Positions 11,038-22,450 of a DNA stretch of 64,000 nucleotides are shown here, piece after piece (the stretch's first letter is position 1; each line of letters starts with the position of its first letter). This stretch comes from Blasia pusilla. Taxonomy: Eukaryota; Marchantiophyta; Marchantiopsida; Blasiales. The notes beneath the pieces were generated by a model. That model did not search any database. It had not been told where the DNA came from and saw only the letters and a program-made list of their open reading frames with translations. The stretch is taken from contig CM114272.1 in assembly GCA_050084515.1 (NCBI GenBank), positions 34,348,001-34,412,000 on the forward strand. Direction: 5' to 3'. The translations under genes and the position numbers were made by a program.

Positions 11038-11737
11038 TATACTATGTTTGAAAAAATATGTTAGTAATTTATATTATTATTTAAGGAGCAGTTTTCAAAC
11101 GGCCAAAATTCGAATGGTGATAACGGAGTGTTTAAACTTAGAATGTGTGACATAACCGGGAATGCAAGGTTGAGGGATAGTGCACTGCAATGTTACTTCA
11201 AGGCTCCTAACTAGTTATGATCACCGGCATAATGCACAGTTGAAAATCACCATCAGGGAAAGATATAGGTCTATGACCTACTCATTTGGCTTTCTGTTAA
11301 ATATTACAAGTGTAAACATAAGAGGAGGGCAAAGAATACATGTGTCAATATGGGAGGAATTTTTATTTAAACCTCATCTTTTTTTAATTATATGAATTAT
11401 TGAAGGTGATCGTTTATCCGAAGTTCACTATGCAAATAGGAGCTTGCATACTTTGTTTAATTCAAAATTTGGTGCGCCTAACTTTGCTAGGGTTGCAACG
11501 TGTGATAATATGCTGGATTTCTACTAGTGCTTGATGAACTTCAAGTGTGAAATTTGAATGCACTTTTTGATTGAAAGGTTGACAAGCTTGTATAAAAAAA
11601 CTCAGTGTTGAAAATTTTTTGTTGGAAATTTTTCAATGAGTGGGAGAAGAAAGATATAAGTTACGTTGCCAGATTGCAAATTACAATGTTCATACAAGAA
11701 AATTCATTTTATGAAAAATGTGAGCAAGCATGTAGCA
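11038..11737. other. AT-rich interval, nothing recognised
   Basis: AT-rich DNA between the GGCT copy 1 promoter side and the TIR element. A few words (TATGTTTGAAAAAATATGTTAGTAA, TTTTCAAACGG) resemble the repeat pair near 15270-16030. No coding signal. Confidence 0.35.
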
Positions 11738-12102
11738 CAAGGTTGCGCACGGACAAAGTCTGTGTCCGTAGACTAATGTCTGTACCTAAGACGGCCATGT
11801 CAGTGGGGGCTCCGGTATACGCGGCCCACACCAAAGTCCGCCTCGGGGTCCCGCCAAGCCTGCAGTAGGCACCCAAGCTGGCCGAGCCAGCACAGGTTTT
11901 ATGGCCCACGGTAGAGATGCACATGGCGAGCAAGGCCCCCAATGGGCGGGCCTCAAGCCAACCATATGCGGGCCAAAAAAATGGTGCAGGCTTGGCCAAC
12001 CCGGGTGCCCGCTACTAGCTCGGCGAGCTCGGATGCAAGCCGCCTACACTTGGACGACATGTCCGTCCCATGGATAAACTTGTCCGCTTCCGTGCAACCT
12101 TG
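11738..12102. mobile_element. GC-rich hAT-like TIR element (365 bp)
   Basis: Complete non-autonomous element. The left end is CAAGGTTGCGCACGGACAAA and the right end is CCGCTTCCGTGCAACCTTG, so the outer 11 bases form inverted repeats with one mismatch. It is flanked by 8-bp direct repeats ATGTAGCA (11730-11737) and ATGTAACA (12103-12110), with one mismatch. An 8-bp duplication is typical of hAT transposons. The interior is GC-rich, with GGCCCACA, GCGGGCC and GAGCCAGCAC words, and has no credible gene. The two subterminal regions differ: one carries GACAAAGTCTGTGTCCGTAGACT, the other GGATAAACTTGTCCGCTTCC, a two-ended arrangement repeated in other copies. Confidence 0.8.
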
Positions 12103-12110
12103 ATGTAACA

Positions 12111-13967
12111 CCACCATATGACCACTTACATTCTTATTTTTTGGAATTTGAAAATTCATTCTTGCCTAGTAGCAAATTCCAAAAGATAAGAATCAGTTTT
12201 GGAGTTGAGGCTTAACTCAAGTGAAAATATTTGCACCTTGATGATGTGATAAAATGTAAGATCATAATTTTAGTGTTGAAGAACAACTATACGATATGAC
12301 AAGTTTTTGCAGTTGGATATCTTCATTATTATGATAATTTTTAGCAAAGTACACGTAGAGCCCACAAAGTTGAGCATGGATTCCTTTGATTTATCGGCAC
12401 ATTTTCCCCGCAACTTAGATCCGCATAACATGTGACGGTTTAGTTTGCGGAGGCAGCGGAGCTGATGGTTCATGAACAGTCCGCGCACGAGTTCGTACTG
12501 AGGGTACAGCCGTGACAACAGGATATTAGTGAGAGAGACAGTAGAAATCTCTCCACGTGTTCCAATTTCAAAGCTTCCGCGTCACCCGTGACCCGCGTGG
12601 ACCCACGAGCGAGCCGACAATCTTGTCGCCCCTGCTTTAGTATTCTCACAGAGTCACACTATGGCGAGGGGCTGCGTTCTTGTGTGTGGCGACTCTGACG
12701 TCTGACGATCTCCAGGCGAAGTTCTTTTTCTTACAGAGGCCTCTCGGCAGTGGCGATGGCGGAGCGGAGATTCCAAGAATCCCGTGTGCACCATAAGACT
12801 CACGGGGGACGATATTCCCGGGGACCGACAGCATTTCCTTTCGCGGCTTTTCCTGTGGGTTTCGGGTGCGGGTGACTTTCTCGAGTATGGCATGGAGAAA
12901 GTGACAAGTTCCTTAGTGAGTCAACGCGTTGCAGCATCTCCACGAGTGCTATATTCGACATCTACAGTATTACGGAGACACGCGGGGTTATTATGTGTGG
13001 TAAGAAGAAATGAAAAAAATCGCCTCCCTGGCTATAAGAAGTGAAGTTCCATTTACAATAGTGCTTATATTTCGTCTTAAGGGACCCTACAGATATTACA
13101 TATCTTATTTGTCACGGGTTGAATAGGCAAGAAGGGATGTTTCTTTATTTATTGGCTCATGCCGTAGTGTGGTAGGTAGCTTATCTAATTTGGTTTCTGA
13201 TTTTTATTTTGGGTAATCTTTGTCGGTGTGGTGACGCTTGGATCTCAAAAATGACATCGTCTTTGGAGGGAGCAAACTGTTAACTTTCGAACCTCATTCA
13301 CAGTAAATAAATGTAGTTGTAACTTTGGTGAAGGCAGTGGAGGAGGGAGGAAAACTATTCTAACGGTGGAGCACTTGAAACGGTAGCTGTTTCTACAACT
13401 AGCGGAGGAGGGGGTGGCTAGAAGGAAACAACCAAAGGGAACAACGAGGGCGCGGCTAGCAGGGAACGACCAAAGAGAACTACCAAAGGGAACGACCGGT
13501 ACATAAGTGATTTCTGTTGTTTTTTAATTGATACTGAAGCCCCCGAATTTGATTATCCTGCTCGTTTCCAATCCTAGGTGATTGTTGCATAGAGTACTTG
13601 TATGGTCGATGATTTTGTTTCAAGAAAGCCATGGGTCTGGATTCCTCTAGCAATATCCATTTCTCACCGTTGTTGGGTTCATAGAGGCACCAATTCGATG
13701 ATTGGAGCTGAAAGTTTGCGGTGATTAATTATAACAGTCCAGCCTAACTCCACCAAGGCGATCATTATCAGAGGATCACCACATCATATCGTGACTGTAG
13801 TCGCGAACATGAGATTGAGGAACTCCACCGCTTCGTCCGTCATCCTCGCACAAATCATATTGACATCCTGATTGTGTTGCTTTGCGCTCTGCCACTTGGC
13901 CAAATAGGGAAGCTCGGATGTTTATCTGGAACTGGAAGTCTAGCTCCATAATCTACTCGAGATGATC
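12111..13967. other. Intergenic interval, nothing assigned
   Basis: Contains a moderately GC-rich stretch (about 12540-13045) with several overlapping short frames on both strands, none with a recognisable domain. It could be a decayed gene fragment or captured flank. The rest is AT-rich. Around 13380-13490 there is a GGGAACRACC-type short repeat (for example AGGGAACGACCAAAGAG, AGGGAACGACCGG). Confidence 0.35.
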
Positions 13968-14890
13968 CAAATGAGCTGCAAGAATCTCACTTGATTCGTA
14001 GTGCAATCCTCATTATATGGGATGAAGAACCTATGACTCATCATCATGCAATTTAGGCGGTAATTTATTCTTTCTAGGATATAATGAGAGTGGTATCTGT
14101 TGATCTAAAGAAAATACTATTTGGCAGAAAATTCATGATACTTGATGGTGACTTTCATAAAGTCTTGCCTATTTTTGATCATGGGGATCGACCTAAAATC
14201 ATCCAAGCCAACAGAAAGAGGTCGTCTCTAGAATCCCACATAAAGTCCATAAAGTTAACGACAAATATGCAAGTTCAAAGGTTGGAAGGTCACATGCATG
14301 CTCAACAACAAGCGTTTGTTGATTGGCTATTGAAGGTGGGAGAGTGTTGTCTATCTTTGCACCCTCACTTGGGAGAAGAATTTATACGATTACCATATGA
14401 AATGGTTACTGATAGTAAGAATATATGTGATCTTATTGATCTTATCTATGGAATTCTTCTTGTCAATTTCATGACATCGACTTCTTGACAAATATAGCTA
14501 TTTTGACACTAAGAGAATCAAAGAGATAGAGATGTGGATGACACAAATGCACATATAATGTCTTGGGTTTCCTAGAGAGGTAATATTCATTTGCATTCTT
14601 TATTTATTTAAGGAATACATGTGTATAATAATTCCTTCTTTTCACTAATGTTATGCATTTATTGTGTAGAAGCACATTCTAAATGAGGACATGAGTACAT
14701 ATATATATTCAACCGAGTTCTCCCTTCTGAAATACCTTCACATCGTTTTTGTTTGAAGATTGGTGCACCAATCATGATCTTACGAAACATGAATAGGTCA
14801 AAGGGACAAGAAAATGGGACTAGGTTGGCGATTGTAGTTTCATGAAAAATTTGATAGATGCATAAATCATCATAGGGAAAAATTTTGGAG
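13968..14890 (+). pseudogene. Helitron PIF1-like helicase remnant
   Basis: Decayed C-terminal part of the PIF1-like helicase encoded by plant Helitron rolling-circle transposons. In order one reads NELQESHLIRSAILIIWDEEPM, the Walker B region (usually IIWDEAPM), then from 14084 an open stretch with FGRKFMILDGDFHKVLP (usually FGGKVVVLGGDFRQVLP), a KRSSLESH...LTTNMQVQ block, FVDWLLKVGE, IRLPYEMV and LIDLIYG. Past a stop at 14486 follow AILTLRE and DVDDTNAHIMSW (usually ILAPRN...VDEINAHIL), and at about 14728 SEIPSHRFCLKIGAPIMILR, NMNRSKG and NGTRLAIVV. Several stops and shifts separate the pieces. Walker A and the Rep domain were not found. This is a dead remnant. Confidence 0.8.
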
Positions 14891-15328
14891 ATCCATTTTT
14901 TATTCTACATATGTAGTTTGCCTTTTGATTTACATAGGCTTTAATTCCCTATTCGTCTAACTTTTGTTATGATCATTAATAATTCTCAAGGTCAAATTTT
15001 TATAAAAAATTGGAATTTTCTTACATACTTCTATATTCTTACATAGTCAATTATATGTGGCATTATCTAGAGTAGGACAAAAAAGTTCCATCCACATTAT
15101 AATTGGAAGCAACACACATTCAAAAAGGATGATAAGTAATTACACATAAAATATAATGTTTATAAGGAAATTTGAATGAATATTGAAATAAGAACAAAAC
15201 TCGGTTTTCTAAAGGGCCAAATTTTTGAAATTGGTGTTATCATTGGATGAAATAAAATTGATGTATTTTGAAAAAAATATGTCGGTAACTGTTCATTTCA
15301 CGGGCACCTTACTAGAGTAAATTTAAGC
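14891..15328. other. AT-rich interval after Helitron remnant
   Basis: AT-rich DNA without coding signal. It may include the 3' part of the Helitron, but I could not identify its CTRR end and preceding hairpin. Confidence 0.3.
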
Positions 15329-16070
15329 CATGTTTCATGGTGGTGAGTCACAAGGTCCATGTAGTTTATTAAGAGAACCAGTATAATTTTGAAGTTTTAC
15401 TGATTCCAGCTGGCTATTTTTAAATTAATACAAAGGAGATCCTATATATGCAGTTGGTTTTTGGCTGGTGTTTGAGAAACTTAAACGGAAATTCTGAAAT
15501 TCATCCGGCTAGGCAAAGACATAAAGACCTAGCCCAGGTTCATTGGTGAGTCACCTATGCTACAATCTTTGGAGGCAAATCATGTATATATTTTTCATGA
15601 GAGATCCATCAACTAATTTTTTTTAATGTAGGCATTCGTTTGCATAATATTAAAATAGAATAATTTTTTATTTACAAGAACTTGTATAATTGATAGGTGC
15701 AATGGAAAAAAAATAGTGACACTAAGAAGAAAGATACTTAAAAAGAAATTTTGGATATAATGATTATTAAGCATGCACATTCACATTTACCATTAAAGGG
15801 CATCCTAATGGGAATAAGAACATCCACTCACTAGTCTATAGCATGTGAAAGTTGAACCATGGTGCACGGTCCAGGTAGTTTTTTTCGAGAGCATCTGTAG
15901 GGTCTACATAAAACACCACGGTATATTTTGACAATTTTCTAATTTATGTCGGCCATTTCGATACAAATACAAAGGAGACCATGTGTTTTCGGATGGGTTT
16001 TGGCCGGTGTTTGAAAAATTGAAACGGCTAGCTCAACACATAACCCTGGTTCTCCCCATTCATTGCCATG
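15329..16070 (+). repeat. Pair of related direct repeats
   Basis: Two stretches, about 15329-15560 and 15846-16070, share order and words: CATGGTG near the start, then ATACAAAGGAGA, then TTGGCTGGTGTTTGAGAAA versus TTGGCCGGTGTTTGAAAAA, then AAACGG and CGGCTAG. They lie about 530 bases apart and are well diverged. I infer an old tandem or transposon-derived repeat of unknown class. Confidence 0.5.
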
Positions 16071-16289
16071 GTTTCCCCTACATATTTGAATCCAAATATT
16101 TAAAATAGAATAGATTATATGAGAAAATCGATCAGAGTTAATATTTTAATTCATTGATATTTGTGGACTTTTACATTAGTTACAATTCGGAATTCGTGGA
16201 CTATTCAATTATTCTTTTCATTAAGAGTTTCCTATTATCGCGATTTTTAGTTCTATTTGCCAAATTCCTGACTTCTCTATGGTACTTGT

Positions 16290-16680
16290 AGCGGGCACAC
16301 TGAGGGCCTAATCTCTCGCTCACTGTTAGTTATGAACGATGTACAAGGCTACAAGCAGGTTGCGAGATCGGCGGACAGGAACATCCTGCGCGTGGGACCC
16401 AGAAACTTGGAATCTTGTCGGGTGGGGTCCAGGTATGCCATGATGCCATCCGGATACTCTCATGTCCGGAACTTCAGATAACGAACCTCCCGCTTCCCGG
16501 GCCCCGGCAGAGCCGGCCAGCACGCGTCATCCGCAGATCCCGCACCCTTTGCGTACAGTTTCTTTCCTTGTCAGAATTCAGACAACGCCGTCTTGGGCCT
16601 CGGTAAATAATACCGGGTGTCGAAAGGAATCCCGGATAGAATCGTCCGGGCGCAACTATTAGGCCCGGGACCAGCCTTGA
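16290..16680. other. GC-rich island, unassigned
   Basis: A 390-base block of balanced to GC-rich composition between AT-rich repeats. It has short open frames on both strands (60 to 66 codons) but no domain. Words such as GGCCCGGGACC differ from the TIR elements' GCCCGC words and no CAAGGTTGC ends are seen. It could be a captured gene fragment. Confidence 0.35.
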
Positions 16681-17260
16681 AGGCCAAGTGTGAAGTTTTT
16701 CAATTCCTGTTTTTTTTTTTCCTGTATTTTTTTCGATTTTTCAATTCTTTTAAATCTTGCTTATACTAATTAAAAACTCGAATAGAAAATATATTTTAAG
16801 TATTATATCAATTTAGTTCATGAAATAGATTTAATTTTTTTTTAAAAAAAATTTCATGAAAGGATTTTTTCATGATCAGTTTGTTATTTCAATATTTAAG
16901 GAAAAAACTAAAAATTGTAATTTCAAGTTAATTTTGAAAGGGAGATTATTTATTAATTTGAAGAAGGGAAAAAATTCTAATAGAATAGTTGAAATTTTCT
17001 TATTCTTCAAAAAGATAAAAATTATTTTTATTTTCAAACTTTAGTTACAAGGGATTTCTAAAGAATATTTTGAAACAAACTTTAGAGAAAAATGAGTGGG
17101 TTTTTCTAACTAATCAAGAGATGGGGTTGGAAAAATAAAGATACCTGATTTGTTTCTAAATTAAAAATTAAAAATTTTAAAAAAAAAGATAAAAATCTCA
17201 GGATTATTCACATATTTAAGCGAAAACCTATCTTTATTTGCCAACTGTATAATTTTTCAT
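16681..17260 (+). repeat. AT-rich repeat, first of two direct copies
   Basis: Matched in the same orientation by about 19950-20470. Shared landmarks include CTTATACTAATTAAAAACTCGAATAG versus CTATACTAAGCGAAAACTTGAATAG, AAGGGATTTCTAAAGAATATTTTG versus AAAGGATTTCTAAATAATATTTTG, and the TTTAAGCGAAAAC...ATCTTTA tail. The copies are about 3.2 kb apart. They may be old LTRs, but no termini or interior genes are visible. Confidence 0.5.
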
Positions 17261-18479
17261 ATTTAAAATCTTAACATGTGTATGATACAATAGCTTTATT
17301 ATATTTTCCATTTGTGAAATATATTAATTTCCATCGATATATGTTGGGGCAAAATATTACAAATATTGATTCGCTCAAAATAGGTAGTATCCGTGATTTT
17401 ATTAAAATTTTATTCTTTAATTTTTTTGACACTTGTCTTTTTTAATTAGTTAATCATATTTAACTAAGTTAAGACAAATGAGTTTATCTATGGTGTTCAA
17501 CGTTAGTCTCACCAACCATGAACACCATTATTACTAACTAGTAATTTGTTGCCTGTGCGATGCACTGGGTGACTTTGGGGTGAGATGATTGAGAATGAAA
17601 AAATTCACATATGGAAGATGAGAACGTGAAATTAGAAGACACACGATGAATAAAGTTTAATTTTTAAAAAGATAACAAAAATTTAGAAAGATCGATTTTC
17701 TTAGAATACATCTAACTTGGCTCAAGAAATTTTTTCATACATTTTCTTTTATTAGTTTTGAAAAAAAAATTTATCCTTTTCCTATCCATATCTTCCAATA
17801 AATAAAAGAAAATCACTTATTTTGATGAATTTTTTTGCCGAAAGAGGGATTAAATTTTCCCCTCATCTCACTTGAAATTTAAAAATTATATAGTAATAAT
17901 ATTTCTTCCTTTATAATTCTTGTCCCATTAGTGTCCTATTATCCTTTTCATTTTTTCCCATAAGAGAAATTAATTTCCCCTCAAAAGTATACTTTAAATT
18001 TTTTTGGCATGAACATAAAAAATAATTTTAAATTTTTGAATGAGGAAAGATTAAAAATAAAAAATACTCTAGAAGATTCCATCTTGAAGATGTTTGAATT
18101 TGAGTTGAATATAAATAATCCATTATTATGAAAACCTTGCCCATTCTTGTTTTCTGTTTAGTATAAGGTAAAATTAAAAAATTCATGAATTCATGGAAAA
18201 ATTTGATAGGGGTCTTCAAAGTTTCTCAATTAGTAAATTAATTACATATTTCTAAAGTAATGTGTAATTTCCTTTCCAAAATTAATTTGAAATTAAACGT
18301 TTTAATTTTTTTCCTAAATGTTGAAATAAATGTTAATTTTGAAAATGAAAAAAATAACTACAATGTGAAAAAGAGGTAAATTTGTTTTTGGGATTAAATT
18401 TTTTATTTTAAATTTATTTTAAAACAAAAACTAATTATTATTCAAAAACTTCTTTTCTATTCAAATCTTAGCTTAGGAA
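17261..18479. other. AT-rich interval, nothing recognised
   Basis: Very AT-rich DNA with homopolymer runs. Short chance frames (for example 18028-18219, minus) show no domain. Confidence 0.4.
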
Positions 18480-18531
18480 AATTAAATAACACTTGAGTTT
18501 GAGAGGCTTCATACTCAAGTGTTATTTAATT
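18480..18531. repeat. Perfect 19-bp inverted repeat hairpin
   Basis: Arms at 18480-18498 and 18513-18531 (AATTAAATAACACTTGAGT and its reverse complement) flank a 14-base loop. Perfect pairing in otherwise decayed DNA suggests a fairly recent foldback or miniature element. Confidence 0.7.
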
Positions 18532-18566
18532 ATTCATACTTAGTGTTGTTTAATTTTTATGTTGTT

Positions 18567-18956
18567 TTAATTGTTAATATGTATTCCACTTAAATCCCTA
18601 TTGGATCCCTCCTCAAATCTTACCTCAAGAAAAATTAAACAATACAATTAATTGTTAATATGTATGCTTCTCGGGCAAGGCTAACGCCCTTAATAGTATG
18701 ATTATCACTAAAATGGATCATAACTAAAGCTCTCTAGCATAATATATATTAATTCTGGAATTGCTCTTTTAGCAATTCAAAAAAACATCCCACTATCTAT
18801 ATAAATACTCACGATCAAATATGCATAATTTGACAAGACAACCGGAAAATAAGACAAAACATGTTGCATTTTAGAATTTTGTTGCCTTAACCTTATTAGT
18901 TGGGTAGAACAAAGGAATCGAATAGGGATTTAAGTGGAATACATATTAACAATTAA
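18567..18956. mobile_element. Foldback MITE with 36-bp perfect TIRs
   Basis: Arms at 18567-18602 and 18921-18956 are perfect reverse complements over 36 bases. The left arm starts TTAATTGTTAATATGTATTC and ends AAATCCCTATT. The interior is about 318 bases, non-coding. A shortened third copy of the arm start (TTAATTGTTAATATGTATGC) lies inside near 18648, hinting at nested insertion. The TTAA at both outer edges makes the target duplication ambiguous. Confidence 0.75.
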
Positions 18957-19960
18957 TTTAATATTATAATGGGTTAATATTAATATGAATTAAATATATA
19001 TTTTTTGGGAATTTTAACCTCAATTCATATTTGATGAAGAAGAAAAATAAAAATTTAATGGATGAGTAGATCTTGTTTACATTTTATGGAAAAATAAAAT
19101 TACTTAGTGTATTGGAATATCATTTAAATTTGAATGGAGGATTGTAATTACTAAGAACACTGAAATGTTATTACTCTTCTAAGATTTTAGAAAATAGAAA
19201 CCCTATTGAAAATTTGAAAGAAATAACATGATAACTTTTTAAAATAATCATATTAATTCACATATGTTATTTTGGGAAAGGAAAATATAATTTTTTTCCT
19301 CAATTCCTATTTGACGGAAAAAACACTTTTTTAATGGAGAATGAGTAAAATTTTTTTAATCCTATTAACTCACATGTGATATTTTGGGAAAGGAAAATAA
19401 ATTTGAATAGGAAAATAATTTAGTTAATTAAAATAAGATAAAATTTTGGTTAGTTAGTGTTATTTTGGTGGGAAGAGTGGATGGGAAGAATACTTATTGT
19501 TTGAGCTTTTATGGAGGCCTGAAAATATTTAGGGGAGATGGGTGTTATTTAAATGTGAAATTTTTCTTATTCTTTTAAAATTAAAAATTTAAATTAAACT
19601 TAAATTTTAAAATGAAATGAAATTTCAAAATTGAAACATAATTTAAAAAAACTATCATTGACACCCTTATTTTGAGGTCCTATTGACATGTGCTAATTAG
19701 ACAGCAAATAAATGTTTCACAAGTTATGGGTAGGAGAAATTTTTTTTGGAATGTGTGCAACATCATTAATCCCTTACTAGCAAATTTTCCATTTTTTGTG
19801 CATCCCACGGATAATACAAACTAATGAACTAAGGATCAATCATCACATTGATGAATAAAAATTTGCTTGCATTATAGAAAATTCTACCTCTATCATCTTT
19901 AAATAGAAGAGATGTTTACAAATAAAAATAAATCATTCCTTAATAGCATAATATAATTTT
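18957..19960 (+). repeat. AT-rich dispersed repeat
   Basis: Homologous in the same orientation to about 31100-31480: TTATGGAAAAATAAAATTACTTAG..., then ATCATTTAAATTTGAAT and GTTATTACTCTTCTAAGATT match GGAAAGGTGGAATTATTTAGG, ATCATTTAAATTCTAAT and GTTATTACTTTTCTAAGATT. Part of it matches 7992-8345 in inverse orientation. Class unknown. Confidence 0.55.
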
Positions 19961-20473
19961 TTTTCTGATTTTTCCTATACTAAGCGAAAACTTGAATAGA
20001 AAAAGTTTTTAGTAATTATATTATTTAAAGAAAAAAACTTTCTTGTCATGAAAAAATTATGAATCTCTTTTCTTATTTCATAATTTCTAGAAACCTAAAA
20101 TTTTTAATTTCAAGTAAATTCTTGAAAGGAAATTACATATTATTTTTAAATAATAATAATATAACATAAATTATAAAATATTTTTCTTCAAAGAGGATGA
20201 AAAAATTAAAATTTTTCGATTTTCACGCTTGCATTGTAAAGGATTTCTAAATAATATTTTGGAATTTTTTTGGATCAAAATGAAGGATTTTATTTTATTA
20301 ATTGAGAGATAGGGATTGAAAAATAATGAATTATTTTATGAGTTAGAATGAAAAAATATACCAGTTTTTTAAAATTTTAAATTAAAAATTTTATTCATTT
20401 ATTTAAGCAAGAATTTATCTTTACTATTTACTATCAACTTTATAGTTTTAAATTTAATTACAACATGATATAT
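19961..20473 (+). repeat. AT-rich repeat, second direct copy
   Basis: Partner of 16681-17260. Its tail (ATCTTTACTATTTACTATCA) is repeated once more at about 21160, just before another TIR-element copy. Confidence 0.5.
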
Positions 20474-21150
20474 TGCAACCAAGCCCGCAATGGGCCACGA
20501 AACCGATAAGGACTCGACCAACCTGGGTGCTTGCTACACGCTCAGGCTCAGTAGGGTGGGCCCGGGTACGGGTCGTGGGTACTCGAGCCCGCACGAACAT
20601 ATCCGCGAAGTTGCGAACATGGACTTTGTCTGTGTACAACGCTATCAAGTGCCTGTGGCCCGCACCCATGCTCGCCCTTCAATCCGCCGAGCGTGTTGTG
20701 TAGACCTGGGCTGGCTGAGCCCGCATGTGGGTTGTGGTCCGCACTTAGTTTGCACCAACCCGCAGTAGGCCAACAACAACAGGCTCATTGGGTGGGCTCT
20801 AGGCCCGCATAGGGTTCTCGACTGAGCGTACCGTTGGTAGGTGTCGACTGTGTGCAGGTCACAACTCAGGTGCACGCTTGGCCAAATTGGGTCTACTTGA
20901 CGGGCTCGGCGGCAAGGTTGCACGGAAGCAAACAAGTCAGGACATGTCCACGCACATATTGTTTGGGTACTTGCAACCCTCACGGACATGTCTGCGGACA
21001 AGGACTTTGTCTGTGCGCAACCCTGTTGAGTGGGCGGGCTCAGGTTTAGGGTTTAGGTTGGCGCTCACATGTGGGTCTTGGGTATCCACGTGACGTGTCT
21101 GTGGAGATGTTTGAACTTGTCCATTTTTGCATTATCATTTCCTAAATCCA
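20474..21150. mobile_element. Cluster of decayed GC-rich TIR elements
   Basis: Several ends of the CAAGGTTGCAC family are present: ATGGACTTTGTCTGTGTACAACG ending near 20643, CAAGGTTGCACGGAAGCAAAC starting at 20913, and GGACTTTGTCTGTGCGCAACC ending near 21023. A last right-like end (GAACTTGTCCATTTTTGCATT) is near 21113. The interval is GC-rich with GCCCGC, GGGCTC and GTAGGCC words inside AT-rich DNA. I read it as two or more copies inserted into each other. Target duplications are not recoverable. Confidence 0.55.
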
Positions 21151-21154
21151 TTCA

Positions 21155-21592
21155 TCCGATTATCTTTACTATTTACTATCAACTCTATAATTTTAAAATT
21201 TCAATGTGATATGTCAGATCGAGAGTTGCACATAGACAAAGTCCATGTTTGCAGACTTGTGTTTGTCCTAGGGATAGACATGTGTGTGTGGGGCCAAGTA
21301 TCCACGCCCTACACCTGAGCCTGTTGTGTAGACCTGGGCTCGCTGAGCCTGCATCTGGGTTGTGGCCTGGGTAGAGCTTGCACCAACCCGCGGTAGGCCC
21401 GTAACATGGGTTCCCATTGGGCGGGCTTTGGGCCCGTGGCTAAGCCTACCACGGGTTGGTGCGGACTCCGTGCGGGCCACAATTCAAGTGCGGGCTCGGC
21501 CAACCCAGGTCTACACAACGGGCTCAGATGTGGATCGTGGATACTTTAGTAGCATGTCCGTGGAGATGTGTGGACTTGTCCGTTTCTCCATT
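21155..21592. mobile_element. Repeated AT tail plus GC-rich TIR element copy
   Basis: Begins with the AT-rich tail seen at 20405 (ATCTTTACTATTTACTATCA), then an element whose left end is GAGTTGCACATAGACAAAGTC (about 21219) and whose right end is GGACTTGTCCGTTTCTCCATT (about 21565-21585). Tail and element together look like a duplication of the preceding 20405-21150 segment. The interior shows the usual GGCCCG and GAGCCTG words. Confidence 0.55.
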
Positions 21593-22450
21593 ATTATTGA
21601 GCCAATTTCATGGGGAAAAAGAATTCTAGTCTTTATTGGCAAAGCCAATGTATAAAAGGACAAAATAGTGATGGAAGTGGACAAAGATAGAAGTTTGATT
21701 TTCCCTCCCATCAAAATGTTGCTGGGAAAATATATGTCACATGTGGAGGGTATGTTCGTGGATTTTATTCCCGTAACGGGGCTTAAATGTGTAGTGGGGT
21801 TTGTTAACGCGAAAATGATAACTAGTATGATTAAATGGAGATAGTTCATTGATTTACAAGCGTTTTTGGACAGGCCGGTTAATCCGTACATAGATTAGGC
21901 TATACAGTAGTACATAATTCGGAATTCGGAGTCTGTGGGTAAAAGAATGAGAGTTTCTGTGTTCTTAATTGAGGTATTGTAGTGAGTACATTTCCGAAAT
22001 TTCATAATCGGGGATGGTAAAACCTGATTTCAAACCGGTTGTATCCGGGACAGCTCACCACTTAACCCTGGACATTAGGGAGTCTCATAAACATCTCTAT
22101 AGGGGTCGAACGTCTTCATCCAAATTCCAACTCGTGTATTTAACTTCGTAGACATAAATGGACATATTTTATGGTACCTTTATTTAGGACGTAAAAAAAT
22201 ATAGGTTTTCCTTTTGCCTGCCTTAGCCACCCGTAGAGACATTGATTTGAAAGGAGTCAAAGGACTCGACCTAGTAGTAGGACGTAGGAACTCGGAAGGA
22301 ATCAACTCACTCGTGGCGCGAATCTTCGATGGACAATGGCTGCTCGCCTGAGTCGCCTCCTTGAAAGAGCGAAAGCCGGATGTCGGAGCCGCGTGGCTCC
22401 ACCCCTTATGCCTACATGTATCTGCACCAGTGACCAAGAGCGGTGAGGCC
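21593..22450. other. Non-coding interval
   Basis: Balanced to AT-rich sequence with several chance frames (for example 21511-21891 and 22180-22437, both minus) lacking domains. I see no repeat family that I recognise. Confidence 0.35.
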
